From: Stomorhina lunata | Lineage: Eukaryota > Arthropoda > Insecta > Diptera > Rhiniidae | Assembly: GCA_933228675.1 (NCBI GenBank) | Contig: OW121744.1 | Coordinates: forward strand, 22,854,036 to 22,918,035 | DNA: 64,000 nucleotides | Direction: 5' to 3' | Shown here: in pieces, positions 34,665 to 49,199 of the stretch | Layout of the letters: each line of letters begins with the position of its first letter | Position numbering within the stretch: the first letter of the stretch is position 1 | Program-made: the position numbers and the translations under genes | The notes under the pieces: model-generated | What the model was told of the DNA's origin: nothing | What the model saw: only the letters and a program-made list of their open reading frames with translations | The model's database searches: none

Positions 34665-35751
34665 ATTCAACTAAATATTTTGTTGTACATTTTGGGCACA
34701 TTTTGTTTTCAAAAGATTAGTCTTGTAATAAAAGATTTCTTAGAAGAAATAATAATTTGTTTTGATTTTTAAGAATCTTCTCTTGATTAGTATTTTTTCC
34801 CCAAAAAAAAAATCTTATGTTTTCTGTAAAATTAGTTTAAAATTGCCTTAATGACAGCCGTGCGGTTGGCCGCCTTAACCCTTAAAAATAAATCTCAAAG
34901 ATGTTCCCAATCAACATCTTCATTTATACTCTTAACTTTTGCCATAAATTTGTTTAAACCATAAATTGACTCAATCTTCAACAAATAACCAAAGGGACTC
35001 AACAAATTTATTTTCATTTTTTTTTTCGTTTTCCTTGATAAATAGATATTTATGGTTGTATATCATTAACACAAAAAAAAAAAAAAAAAATTTTAGAAAG
35101 AAAACCAAAAGAGACATATTTTGTCCTTAAAAATAAAAGTTGTGGTTAAAAACTTTTTCCATTCTTTTAGTTTCTAGTTGCCAATGAATGTATCAATGTG
35201 ATATATTTTTCTTAATAAAACCATTTCCAGTTTTTCAACAAGAAGAAAATAAACTTTCTGTTGCGGTCAGTTTGAGAATAAAGTGTAAAAAATTGGTTTT
35301 TCTAATGCGTTTTAGTTTTGGTTGAGCAAATTCAGATTTTATAAGATTTAACTAATTTAGGGTTTCTTTTTAAGGTCCTAATGATTTTACTTCATGTACG
35401 AGAGCAGAAAAAAAGGAAAAGAAGGAAATTATTGGAAAGAGCCATTGACAGGCATCAAGGGCAGACAATAGTGATATCAGAGGTCAGCAAAATTCTCTGA
35501 TTTATTGTGTTATTTGGAAGGAAAATTGATTTTGTTTTTCCATAACAAAAAACAGAAATATCTTGATTATCTTAATGAAAAAATAAATTCAGCTAATTTT
35601 CTTTTACTATTGCAGGAAAAGAAAATCCTAGATAACAAGATTGAAATGCTTTATAAAAATACATATTTTAATTTTCAAAATTTAGGTAAGTTCTCCAATA
35701 AAGCTATAAGTATTACGAGTACTATATAGTTTTATTACACCTAGAATATGC
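34665..35751. other. Non-coding AT-rich spacer
   Basis: The frame at 35,505-35,729 has no family features. There is an A-run of about 18 at 35,073-35,090. No element ends seen. Confidence 0.4.
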
Positions 35752-35995
35752 AGTTTTATGCAAGTAGTTTTATCAAAAAAACAACGGAATTATCGAGATG
35801 TCGATAATATGAGCTTTTACCTATTATTAACAAACATAATTCGTAATGATTGGGTTTGTAAAATAGGTAATAATGCGAGGTTTTCGATCTGTCTAAAAGT
35901 AAGGATACTCCTCCTGAAGAGGCCATCGAAACGCGTCTAGAAATTGGTTGTTCCACAAATATTTTTGATTTTATCAATAGATAGGGATCATGTGC
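35752..35995 (-). repeat. Diverged relative of the 464-bp array unit
   Basis: Read along the plus strand this follows the inverted form of the 464-bp unit: AGTTTTATCAAAAAA, then CAAACATAATTCGTAATGAT, AATAATGCGAGGTTTTCGAT, CTCCTCCTGAAGAG, CCATCGAAACGCGTC, and GGGATCATGTGCAAATA. It is shortened and diverged but colinear. It lies directly left of a DINE-like element rather than inside satellite. The short frames over it are not genes. Confidence 0.75.
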
Positions 35996-36029
35996 AAATA
36001 AAATTTATTTTTGTATTAATGAAAAATCT

Positions 36030-38555
<2,526 letters not shown>

Positions 38556-38868
38556 CTTAATATTGACAAAATATCTAAATTTTCTTTATATTGACAAAAA
38601 AAAAAAAAAAATCTTAAGCCTCTTAACATTTACATATAAAATTAGAAATCAATTGCCTTAAATTGATCAAACAGTAGATATTGTCTTAGTTAATACCCAA
38701 AAAAACAAATGAAATTAATCTTATCAATTAAAACAGAGATTGATTTACTAATTATTTGCACAATTGAAGCCAAATTTGTATTGAATTTTAATGGTTTTAT
38801 AGTTTTAGGGCTTTATTAGTAAGAAACAATACAAATTTATATCAATTTCGAAACGATATAATCTACAA
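38556..38868. other. Spacer preceding the Helitron
   Basis: AT-rich, no feature. Ends with A at 38,868, the expected left target base of the Helitron that follows. Confidence 0.4.
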
Positions 38869-39604
38869 TCTATATCTATAAAAAATGTCCGTGTCTGTTT
38901 GTATGTTGTTTGTTGGGAAGGATCTGAAATTTTGACAGTGTAGTATGGTGTGGCCGGTGGTGACTATAGGCTAAAAATTTTTTCGAAATCTCAAGTGGGC
39001 GTGACCCCTCCCATATAACTCATATATTAAAAATGACAAATATAGGCGACCGAGAGGCCCAATTCTTCTAAAATTTTGACAGTATGTTAAGGTGTGACGG
39101 ATAGATAAAATAGGCCAGATTTTTTTTCAAATATCAAGTGGGCGTGACCCCTCCCATATAAGTCAGATTTTAAAACATACAAATATGGATGATCCTGCTG
39201 ACTGATTTTTCTGAAATTTAGACAGTGGAGTAAGGCGTGACCAGTAGTTAAAATAGCCTAGGGTTTTTTCTGAAATCTCAAGTGGGCGTGACCCCTCCCA
39301 TATAACTCATATATTAAAAATGACAAATATGGATGACCGAGCGGCCCGATTTTTCTGAAATTTAGACAGTGGGGTAAGGTGTGACCGGCGGTTAAAATAG
39401 CCTAGGTTTTTTCTGAAATCTCAAGTGGGCTTGACCCCTCCCATATTACTCATATATTAAAAATGAAAAATATAGATGACAGAGCGGACCGATTTTTCTG
39501 AAATTTAGACAGTGGAGTAAAGCGTGACCAGTAGTTAAAATAGCCTAGGGTTTTTTCTGAAATCTCAAGTGGGCGTGACCCCTCCCATATAACTCATATA
39601 TTAA

Positions 39605-42308
39605 CAAGTAAGAGTGGTATATTCGGCTTTGCTGAATCTTGGATACCCTTCACCAATGGTGTTCCAAAAGTACTTAATGTAATTCGTAGCAATATTTGGT
39701 TATACTAGTATTATATCGTTACTTTAATATAGAAAAGCCCTAACTAATATTTTTGTTAGATTACAGGAGAGGAGAAAAATAACTAAATAAAATCTTAAGT
39801 TTTGAAGATACAGACATTTTTTTAAGGCAGTTTTTTACTAAATTCTCTGAAGAATTTAATGCTATAGTAATGTTTTTTATAATTAAAAGATTTTTAAAAA
39901 TATATATTAGATAAAGCTTTAAAAAGCGATTTGAATGAGAAACGACTTAGGGCCTTTCTATATTAAAGTAACGATATGCAAAGAGTCTTTAAAATTAAGA
40001 GTCGGAAAACGAAAACCTTTTCGGTGGCGTCATCATCTAGAATAGTTATGCACCCAAAGGTTAGGTTGGGCAGGTGGCTGATGTCTAGGGAAGCTTCACT
40101 TGGGTTCTAAAGTGGTCCCTTTGTGAAAGATAATGATTACTAGACTACAAGTAGAGAATGCATATTTAAGCCAGCCAGTAGCTTCGAAATAAAATAGACA
40201 CATATTTTACGAACATTTAATAAAATTCGATAGACCAGATAAACCATGCAGAAAAGATGCTTCAAAATGTAGATGCCCTTAGATTTGCAATAGCACATCG
40301 ATTTGATGAAGTTTAAGTATTCTGACATGCAACCCAAAAACGCTGTGCCCAGTGAGGGTTGTGCACTTTAATTCGTACGAATTATCCAACTAGTAAAAGT
40401 TCTTGATTAGTTATGTAAAACTCTGAAGTTAGCGGACTGATTTAGGTCAAAGCTTTAACAATGATTGTCAATGTATACAAGCCTTAAAATTATAGGGTAT
40501 ACACTCTTAGTTTTAGATACATACGTGAAATATATAGCTTTTGAATGGATGGTTATCAGCTTTGTCGGAAAAGTTTACTTATTAATTTGAAGTTAGTTAA
40601 TTAATTAAAATGAACACTTCATCAATAATATTTGGGATGTATAGTTCTTTCGATCTGTCCGATGGATGTTTGGAAAGTTTTGCTCTAGTTCTTTGTGCAA
40701 TTTTAATGTGATTTAATTTATCAGCATTAAATCGATTCCCGGTCGGGTTTATATGGGAGATTTCACTAAATGTGAATAGAGCTCGCCCATTTTCAATATC
40801 GAACTTTTCAAGAGATCAGAAATACTTTTGTCAAATGTTGTCCCTCTAGAAAGTTTATTTTAGGCGCTATTGTCCTGAATATCAATATTGTACAACGTCT
40901 TTATACTAAATGTCATCATCGTATCTATTATAATTTGTCATTTATTAGCTACTAAGAGATTGCCTTAGGCGAAGTTATACGGGATCAATTGTCAAACGTG
41001 AACGGATTTCTCCCAATTGCAATTAAAAAATTTAAATTTTTGTTGATATGTGAGATACTTACATACATATGTAAGTTTTGAACGGATATCATGTAATTAG
41101 CTGCATTTTTGTACTTCCTAGGAAGATTACCTATAATTTGATATATAATACATTCTCAAATGTTATCATAATGTTCAAAAGTCAGACACAAAATTAAGAT
41201 AAATGCAGTGTGTCTGTCTGCTAAAACCAGATTTGTGGAGCTCCTGAATTGTCCCACCCTGAATTTCAACATTGTCGATCAAAACACCATCGCTTAAACG
41301 CTAAATTATATCTACCACAAATTACAGAATGCATCAGGATTTAGATAATCCCCTGCGATGGACGCTATTAAACTTCATCAAAATAAACATCTGAGATATC
41401 GACAAAACAGGAGCTCCAAAAACTTGACTACAACAGAAAAAAGGACAGACAGGTAGACGGACGGACATGTAGACGGACGGACAAACAAACAGACGGACGG
41501 ACGGGCAAACAAACAGACGGACGGACAGACGGACGGACAGACGGACGGAGGTCGCGAAATCGATTCTTGTGCCGATTCTGAGTTGATCGGTACAATTTGA
41601 ATGTTATTCATAATCAGATTTGTGGAGTATGTATATCAGATTTTAGAAAATCCTCCCGTTAAGAACGATGTCAAATTTCATCACAATCGGTCCATAAACA
41701 CCTGAGATATCGCTGAAACAATACTTACAAAATGTAAACAAAATTTCTTAGACACGTACTTTGGGCAATTTGCTGTACATCAAATGTAGTGTTATGGCGA
41801 TATCTCAATTGTTTATAGACCGCTTTTGATAAAATTTAATAACGTGCTTGGTGGGAGAATTTCCTAAAATCTGATATAAAATTTATGTAGGTCCGTACTA
41901 AAGGAGGATAGTTTTTCCTATTTCTGCATTTAATTTTTTCAACAAACATTCTCTAATGTGTACTTTGGGCAATTTGCGATACATCAAATTCAGTGTTTTG
42001 GCGATATCTCAGTTGTTTATGGACCGATTTTGATAAAATTTTACAGAGTGCCTTCCTACAATCTGATATATAACATATTATCACATGTACACCAGGAGTA
42101 TCTTTTTTCTCTTGTTATTTAAAAGTGTGTTTCAATCAAAAATTTTAAAATTTTCGTCTAATTTTTGGTATTTTTTCGATATTTTCGGTGTTTATAAACC
42201 GATTTTAATGAAATTTAATAGCGTTCATTGCGGGAGAATTTCCTAAAATCTGAAATATAATTTATGTAAGTCCATCCTCCAGGGGCTTCAGAAACTTGAT
42301 TTCAACAG

Positions 42309-42382
<74 letters not shown>

Positions 42383-42518
42383 GGACATCGCTTAATCGAT
42401 TCTCCTCCCGATTCTGAGTCGATCGGTATAATTTTTATGGGGTCTACGATTACTAATAAAAAAATTACAAACGGAATCACAAACTTATAATACCCTTTCA
42501 CCTATTGGTGAAGGGTAT
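39605..42518. mobile_element. 2.9-kb DINE-like element nested in the Helitron array
   Basis: The left end CAAGTAAGAGTGGTATATTC is followed by an imperfect ATTCGGC/GCTGAAT hairpin and TACCCTTCACCAATGGTG. The right end is TACCCTTTCACC-TATT-GGTGAAGGGTA. Both junctions can be read against intact array units (CATATATTAAAAATGAC), which are cut inside the A-run with nothing else lost. Internally there are ACAGACGGACGG and ACAG-repeat tracts (about 41,430-41,550 and 42,302-42,382) and two similar 3' halves (about 41,640-41,880 and 41,980-42,270), indicating internal duplication. No coding frame of substance. Confidence 0.8.
42302..42382. repeat. (ACAG)n microsatellite in the nested element
   Basis: About 20 nearly perfect CAGA tetranucleotides followed by CGGACATCGCTTAATCGATT, the DINE core. 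It is the same seed that expanded as TCTG at 36.6 kb. Confidence 0.95.
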
Positions 42519-43570
42519 AAAAATGACAAATATGGATGACCGAGCGGCCCGATTTTTCTGAAATTTAGACAGTGGGGTAAGGTGTGACCGGCGGTTAAAA
42601 TAGCCTAGGTTTTTTCTGAAATCTCAAGTGGGCTTGACCCCTCCCATATTACTCATATATTAAAAATGAAAAATATAGATGACAGAGCGGACCGATTTTT
42701 CTGAAAATTTAATAGTATTGTAAGGTGACCGGTGGTTAAAATAAGCGAGTTTTTTTTTCTGAAATCTCAATTGGGCATGACCCCTCCCATATTACTCATA
42801 TATTAAAAATGACAAATATAGATGACCGAGCGGACCGATTTTTCTGAAGTTTTGACAATATGTTAAGGTGTAACCGGTGGGTAAACTAGGTCAGGTTTTT
42901 TTCTGAAATATCAAGTGGGCGTGACCCCTCCCATATAAGTAAAATATTAAAAATATCAAATATGAATGACCGAGTCGACCGATTTTTCTTTAATTTTGAC
43001 AGTATGTTAAGGTGTAACCGGTGGGTAAACTAGGTCAGGTTTTTTTCTGAAATCTCAAATGAAGGTGACCCCTCCAATATAAGTCATATATTAAAAATGA
43101 CAAATATGATTGATAAGAAAAAAACGATTTAACCCAATTAATTAAAGTTTTAAGTGTGGATATATTTATACTATAGGATGGTTTTTTGCTTTTTCAGTTT
43201 TTTGAAAATATATCAACGGGGACCTGGGAATTGGAAAATGGGGATAAAATTCCATTTTCTTTAAAATTGTATATCTTAAATGTTTTTTTAGTCCAAGTTA
43301 GGATTATACATTAAGAAAACTTTACCATGCCCACTTTAACGACCTCTTTTTTAATATATCTAAAATAGAAAAACGGATGCTCGAATATAAGTAATATGAT
43401 TGGTGTTTGATAAGTCAATTAAATATATATGCAAATACATTAATAAAGGATTCAATTAAAAAATTAATAAAAATATGTCATAATTGTTCATTTTTAAAGA
43501 AAGTGTTAACATAGTAATAAGTTAATAACTTTAACTACTAACCCGGGCAACGCCGGGTAAAATCAGCTAG

Positions 43571-44561
43571 TATTCAATAAAATAATGCATAAGAGGAAAT
43601 TAATTCTTATAGAAAAGTTTATTTTAACTTAAGTAAATGCTGTTAACATGAAGCAGAAAATGCTTATATCAGAAAATATTTATATTTAATTATTTCCTAT
43701 TTTTACCCACTAGACGTATGATTAATATAAATTCACACAAAATTAAATTGAATTGTCTTAGAGTTATAATTTTATCTAAATTAACACATTAAATATAATT
43801 TTAACTTAATTTGCATGATAAAACCAAACACACTCACAAACACACACATAGAGAACATTTATCTTTTGTCTGTTTTAACTTATTTTTGGCTCTATCTTCC
43901 CATTACACTCCAGTAAGCGTGTAAATTCGAGTATATCTGTATGTCTTTCTTTCTATTTGCAATTTTTCCCACATTTGATTTCTAACTAAGCATAAAAATC
44001 TTCTTTACAAAAATATAAATTAGATTGATGGAAAAAGTGGCAACGTGTAAAAAAAGTACAGAAAAAAATGAACAAAAATATCTATACAGATACATCTAAT
44101 AGATACAGTTTGTCTTTCAGTATTTAATTTGCAAGGACGAAATCGTTGACTCTATTATTCATTTCTATTTCTTACTTTATATTTTACAAAACATTTTCTA
44201 AACATTTCAATTTGATTACTAGTCATAGATAAACAGAAGAGAAAAAAAAAGCGACACACCCGTCAAATTACTCAACAGCCACTAAAGCAAGACTAGAAAC
44301 AAGATATATGAGACTTTAACGAAAAACACATTTATCGAATGAATGTCCAAGGACCCAACCGAGATTACTTTGGTTCGCTGTGAATGCAGTTGATTGCTTG
44401 AAGTATAATTTGTTATTTTATATTACGGCCACTTAACCTGCAGCTAATGGCTGCTGATGCAAGAAAAAAAAAAAAAAAAAAAAAGTAAAAAATTATTATA
44501 GACCATCTGATACCCTACACCATTATGTTCAAAAAAAATTCAATAGTTAACGAATTTTAAA
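43571..44561. other. Non-coding spacer with a decayed DINE-like end
   Basis: AT-rich with an A-run of about 20 at 44,464-44,484. Near 44,495-44,530 the sequence TATTATAGACCATCTGATACCCTACACCAT resembles the left subterminal part of DINE-like copies (accgaccat.cgatacccttcaccac), split here by changes. It is directly followed by satellite. No gene seen. Confidence 0.4.
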
Positions 44562-46858
44562 TCGAAATGTTTTTCCATAGAAAAATTTTCGATAGAAATA
44601 TTTTTCTATAGAAAAATTTTCGATAGAAATATTTTTCTACAGAAAAATTTTCGATAGAAATATTTTTCTATAGAAAAATTTTCGATAGAAATATTTTTCT
44701 ATAGAAAAATTTTCGATAGAAATATTTTTCTATAGAAAAATTTTCGATAGAAATATTTTTATATAGAAAAATTTTCGATAGAAATATTTTTCTATAGAAA
44801 AATTTTCGATAGAAATATTTTTCTATAGAAAAATTTTCGATAGAAATATTTTTCTATAGAAAAATTTTCGATAGAAATATTTTTCTATAGAAAAATTTTC
44901 GATAGAAATGTTTTTCTATAGAAATATTTTTCTATAGAAAAATTTTCGATAGAAATATTTTTCTACAGAAAAATTTTCGATAGAAATATTTTTCTATAGA
45001 AAAATTTTCGATAGAAATATTTTTCTATAGAAAAATTTTCGATAGAAATATTTTTCTATAGAAAAATTTTCGATAGAAATATTTTTCAATAGAAAAATTT
45101 TCGATAGAAATATTTTTCTATAGAAAAATTTTCGATAGAAATATTTTTCTATAGAAAAATTTTCGATAGAAATATTTTTCTATAGAAAAATTTTCGATAG
45201 AAATATTTTTCTATAGAAAAATTTTCGATAGAAATATTTTTCTATAGAAAAATTTTCGATAGAAATATTTTTCTATAGAAAAATTTTCGATAGAAATATT
45301 TTTCTATAGAAAAATTTTCGATAGAAATATTTTTCTATAGAAAAATTTTCGATAGAAATATTTTTCTATAGAAAAATTTTCGATAGAAATATTTTTCTAT
45401 AGAAAAATTTTCGATAGAAATATTTTTCTATAGAAAAATTTTCGATAGAAATATTTTTCTATAGAAAAATTTTCGATAGAAATATTTTTCTATAGAAAAA
45501 TTTTCGATAGAAATATTTTTCTATAGAAAAATTTTCGATAGAAGAAAAATTTTCGATAGAAATATTTTTCTATAGAAAAATTTTCGATAGAAATATTTTT
45601 CTATAGAAAAATTTTCGATAGAAATATTTTTCTATAGAAAAATTTTCGATAGAAATATTTTTCTATAGAAAAATTTTCGATAGAAATATTTTTCTATAGA
45701 AAAATTTTCGATAGAAATATTTTTCTATAGAAAAATTTTCTATAGAAATATTTTTCTATAGAAAAATTTTCGATAGAAATATTTTTCTATAGAAAAATTT
45801 TCGATAGAGATATTTTTCTATAGAAAAATTTTCGATAGAAATATTTTTCTATAGAAAAATTTTCGATAGAAATATTTTTCTATAGAAAAATTTTCGATAG
45901 AGATATTTTTCTATAGAAAAATTTTCGATAGAAATATTTTTCTATAGAAAAATTTTCGATAGAAATATTTTTCTATAGAAAAATTTTCGATAGAAATATT
46001 TTTCTATAGAAAAATTTTCGATAGAAATATTTTTCTATAGAAAAATTTTCGATAGAAATATTTTTCTATAGAAAAATTTTCTATAGAAATATTTTTCTAT
46101 AGAAAAATTTTCGATAGAAATATTTTTCTATAGAAAAATTTTCGATAGAAATATTTTTCTATAGAAAAATTTTCGATAGAAATATTTTTCTATAGAAAAA
46201 TTTTCGATAGAAATATTTTTCTATAGAAAAATTTTCGATAGAAATATTTTTCTATAGAAAAATTTTCGATAGAAATATTTTTCTATAGAAAAATTTTCGA
46301 TAGAAATATTTTTCTATAGAAAAATTTTCGATAGAAATATTTTTCTATAGAAAAATTTTCGATAGAAATATTTTTCTATAGAAAAATTTTCGATAGAAAT
46401 ATTTTTCTATAGAAAAATTTTCGATAGAAATATTTTTCTATAGAAAAATTTTCGATAGAAATATTTTTCTATAGAAAAATTTTCGATAGAAATATTTTTC
46501 TATAGAAAAATTTTCGATAGAAATATTTTTCTACAGAAAAATTTTCGATAGAAATATTTTTCTATAGAAAAATTTTCGATAGAAATATTTTTTAATAGAA
46601 AAATTTTCGATAGAAATATTTTTCTATAGAAAAATTTTCGATAGAAATATTTTTCTATAGAAAAATTTTCGATAGAAATATTTTTCTATAGAAAAATTTT
46701 CGATAGAAATATTTTTCTATAGAAAAATTTTCGAAAGAAAAATTTTTCTATAGAAAAATTTTCGAAAGAAAAATTTTCGATAGAAATATTTTTCTATAGA
46801 AAATTTATTGAAAGAAATATTTTTCTATAGAAAAATTATTGGAAGAAATATTTTTTTG
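44562..46858. repeat. Highly homogeneous 31-bp satellite, TTTTCGATAGAAATA variant
   Basis: About 74 tandem copies alternating TTTTTCTATAGAAAAA with TTTTCGATAGAAATA, 31 bp per unit with very few substitutions. This is the youngest-looking block of the superfamily. Two irregular junctions (near 44,920, where a half-unit is missing, and near 45,541-45,550) show unequal exchange at half-unit register. It supports the view that the 31-mer is a dimer of a 15-16-bp palindrome. Confidence 0.97.
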
Positions 46859-46862
46859 TATT

Positions 46863-47160
46863 ACTTATTTGACAAACACAACCATTACGAATTATGTTTG
46901 TAAACCATAAGTAAAAGCTCAGATTATCAACTAAACAAAAGAAACCCAAACATTTTTAGTTTCATCTTTAGTTTTTTGGTTGATAATCTGAGCTTAAACT
47001 TATGGTTTACAAACATAATTCGTAATAGTTGTGTTTGTAAAATAGGTAGTAATGAGAGGTTTTTGATCTCTCTTCAGGAGTATCCCTCTTGAAGATATGG
47101 GGTAACCAACCATCGAAACTCGTCGAGAAATGAAAACTATTGTTACGATTATTCTTATAT
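46863..47160. repeat. Foldback relative of the 464-bp array unit
   Basis: Bases 46,863-46,935 and 46,977-47,048 are inverted copies (ACATAATTCGTAATAGTTGT and its complement ACCATTACGAATTATGT, with AAGCTCAGATTATCAAC), giving arms of about 73 bases around a 41-base loop. Then follow AATGAGAGGTTTTTGATCTC, GGTAACCAACCATCGAAAC and CGTCGAGAAATG, colinear with the inverted 464-bp unit. It lies between two satellite tracts with different unit types. Confidence 0.8.
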
Positions 47161-47169
47161 TGTCAGTTT

Positions 47170-47425
47170 AAGGGATCAAAAATTTTTGTATAGAAAATTT
47201 TTTTATCAAAAATTTTTCTATAGAAAATTTTTTTTGTCAAAAATTTTTCTATAGAAAATTTTTTTATCAAAAATTTTTCTATAGAAAATTTTTTTATCAA
47301 AAATTTTTCTATAGAAAATTTTTTTATCAAAAATTTTTCTATAGAAAATTTTTTTATCAAAAATTTTTCTATAGAACATTTTTTTTTTCAAAAATTTTTA
47401 ATAGAAAATTTTTTGGATCGAAAAT
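47170..47425. repeat. 30-bp CTATAG satellite, TTTTTTTATCAAAAA variant
   Basis: Seven to eight almost identical 30-bp units (TTTTTCTATAGAAAA with TTTTTTTATCAAAAA). The minus-strand frame 47,163-47,360 is repeat translation. The unit type is the one found at 57-60 kb, not the neighbouring 44.6-46.9-kb type. Confidence 0.93.
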
Positions 47426-47433
47426 ATCTAAAA

Positions 47434-47984
47434 ACAAGTAAGAAAGTGATATAGTCGGTTAAGCCCGACCATACCATATCCTTCACCACTGAGATGAATC
47501 TAAAGTTTTCATTATCATCAGATTTAAGATCGTTTTAGCGTTTTGACAGAAGAGTTTGTATAGGAGCTATGGTCAAAATTTGGTACAGTGATTTTAGTAT
47601 ATATAAGCAATATCCGTTTTAAATTTCATCAAAAAATATTGTTGCTAATATATCAATTCCGGGAAGTGGGACCTATGGAAGGTACCATTTATAATGGACC
47701 AATTTTGACGAATTTCAATAGCCATGGTCTCACTATCAAAGAAATGATCTGTGCCAAATTTCATCAAATTATCTCTAGAATTGTACTTTGATTACATTGT
47801 TTACATGGGGGTCCAGCCCGCCGTCCAGATGGACGGACGGACTGACATCGCTAAGTCGACTCGGAAAGCGATTTTAAGCCTATTGGTATACTAAAAGGTA
47901 TGTCTAAGACAAATATTTCTATGCGTTACATACTTCAGCACAAATTTATAATACCCTTTCCACCTATGGTGGTGAAGGGTATAA
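47434..47984. mobile_element. DINE-like element, both ends present, internally shortened
   Basis: Begins ACAAGTAAGAAAGTGATATA, then the hairpin GTCGGTTAAGCCCGAC (one mismatch), CCTTCACCAC, and the shared body GTCAAAATTTGGTACAGTG, GGGAAGTGGGACCTATGG and GATGGACGGACGGACTGACA. It ends TACCCTTTCCACC-TATG-GTGGTGAAGGGTATA. It is about 550 bp against 740 bp for the 15.9-kb copy; part of the left body is deleted. Confidence 0.85.
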
Positions 47985-47989
47985 AAAAT

Positions 47990-49195
47990 AATCACTTCCA
48001 AATACTAATGTAATATTTTTATAATATTTTTAAAATTTTTAATACTAAAGAAGAAAATATTTAACGCCACTTAATTCAAGCATTTGTTATCCGATCTAAA
48101 TCTCTAGATAAATTGTAACAAATTGATACTGTCAACATTTTAAATGTTATTTGAATACGATATTAATTTACATTCGAGCACCAAATGTTTTTAATTAACA
48201 AAATATAAAGCATGCTTTTAGGCATTTTGTGTATAAAATATGAAGTAATATTATATTTCACACATTTATTGTATTTCATTCACAAAAAAAAACTTCACTT
48301 AATTTTTGCTAATACTCATTCCCTTTAATGGATATATAGATATGTATGTATACAATACATATGTATTTATATACATATTAAGTACTTTTGAATAAATTTT
48401 ATTTTCATAAATTTTTAAGTGAATAATGAAAAACAAAATAGAAGCAAAAAAAAACATATAAAAGGCCATTAAGTAATTAAGTACCAGAAAGAACAAAAAT
48501 ATTTGTGCAAAATTTATTTACAATAAAATGAATAATCTATATAGAATTTTTATTTTATTTATATTTTTATAAGAATTTAATTTTTTAAATGGTGTAACCG
48601 AAAAGTTTTAACTTGAAATAAAACAACAACAAAAAAAAAACAGCAATCCTTTAAATTCAGTTTGACCTGGGAATGAGGCCAGAAACCTGTGTTCAAATAC
48701 AAAGCTAGAACGATTAAAAATTAAAGTCTGCTTTTAGGGGTAAATAAAATTTTAATTTGTAAAAATATATTTTTCAGGTTTTGGGTTGTATGCTTGTAGT
48801 TGTGTGTGAGTGTGTGTTTTTTTATATCAAACACAAAATTTTTCCTAGATTAGTAAAAGGTCGGTTAAAAGCCTTTTTGCACATTTTATGTTTTCGATTA
48901 CTTTTGGGTCATTTTGCAAAGTTTACTGATGAGTTGAAAAGTTGTGTTTTTTTTTTTTTTACCATTATACACATATTTCAATCATGTTTTGGTTAAAAAC
49001 TTTAGTTTTTGTTTAAGTGAAGTCTTTCAACTCTTTACTAAATATTTTTCACTTTCACTTTTAATAGAGTGTAAAGACATTAAAGATGCGGCAGATGTAA
49101 AACCTTAAAAGGTCACAGCTGGCATTAGAATTAGGGTGGAAAGGTTTTAAATATGAATGTTCTTTAATAGATAGTAGCAAGAGAAAATTTTTTGG
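47990..49195. other. Non-coding AT-rich spacer
   Basis: Frames at 48,299-48,496 (-) and 48,781-48,996 (+, TTG start) are low-complexity and not supported. No repeat relatives seen. Confidence 0.4.
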
Positions 49196-49199
49196 TATT

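Larger units (their letters stand above)
38920..43110. repeat. 143-bp tandem array inside the Helitron (about nine copies, split)
   Basis: TCAAGTGGGCGTGACCCCTC recurs at intervals of 143-144 bases: about 38,991, 39,135, 39,278, 39,421 and 39,565. After the nested insert it recurs at about 42,624, 42,768, 42,910 and 43,056. Each unit also holds ATATATTAAAAATGACAAAT, GACCGAGCGG and GACAGTGGGGTAAGGTGTGA. The piece after the insert matches the unit at about 39,320-39,490 almost perfectly, so a two-unit duplication preceded the insertion. Confidence 0.9.
38869..43570 (+). mobile_element. Non-autonomous Helitron, 4.7 kb, interrupted by a DINE-like element
   Basis: The 5' end is TCTATATCTATAAAAAATG, preceded by A. 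The 3' end has the hairpin ACCCGG-GCAACG-CCGGGT (43,541-43,558), then AAAATCAG and CTAG (43,567-43,570) followed by T. TC/CTAG termini, a subterminal hairpin, insertion between A and T and no target duplication are the defining marks of Helitrons. No Rep or helicase frame is present. Without the nested insert (39,605-42,518) the element would be about 1.8 kb, much of it a 143-bp tandem array. Confidence 0.85.
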
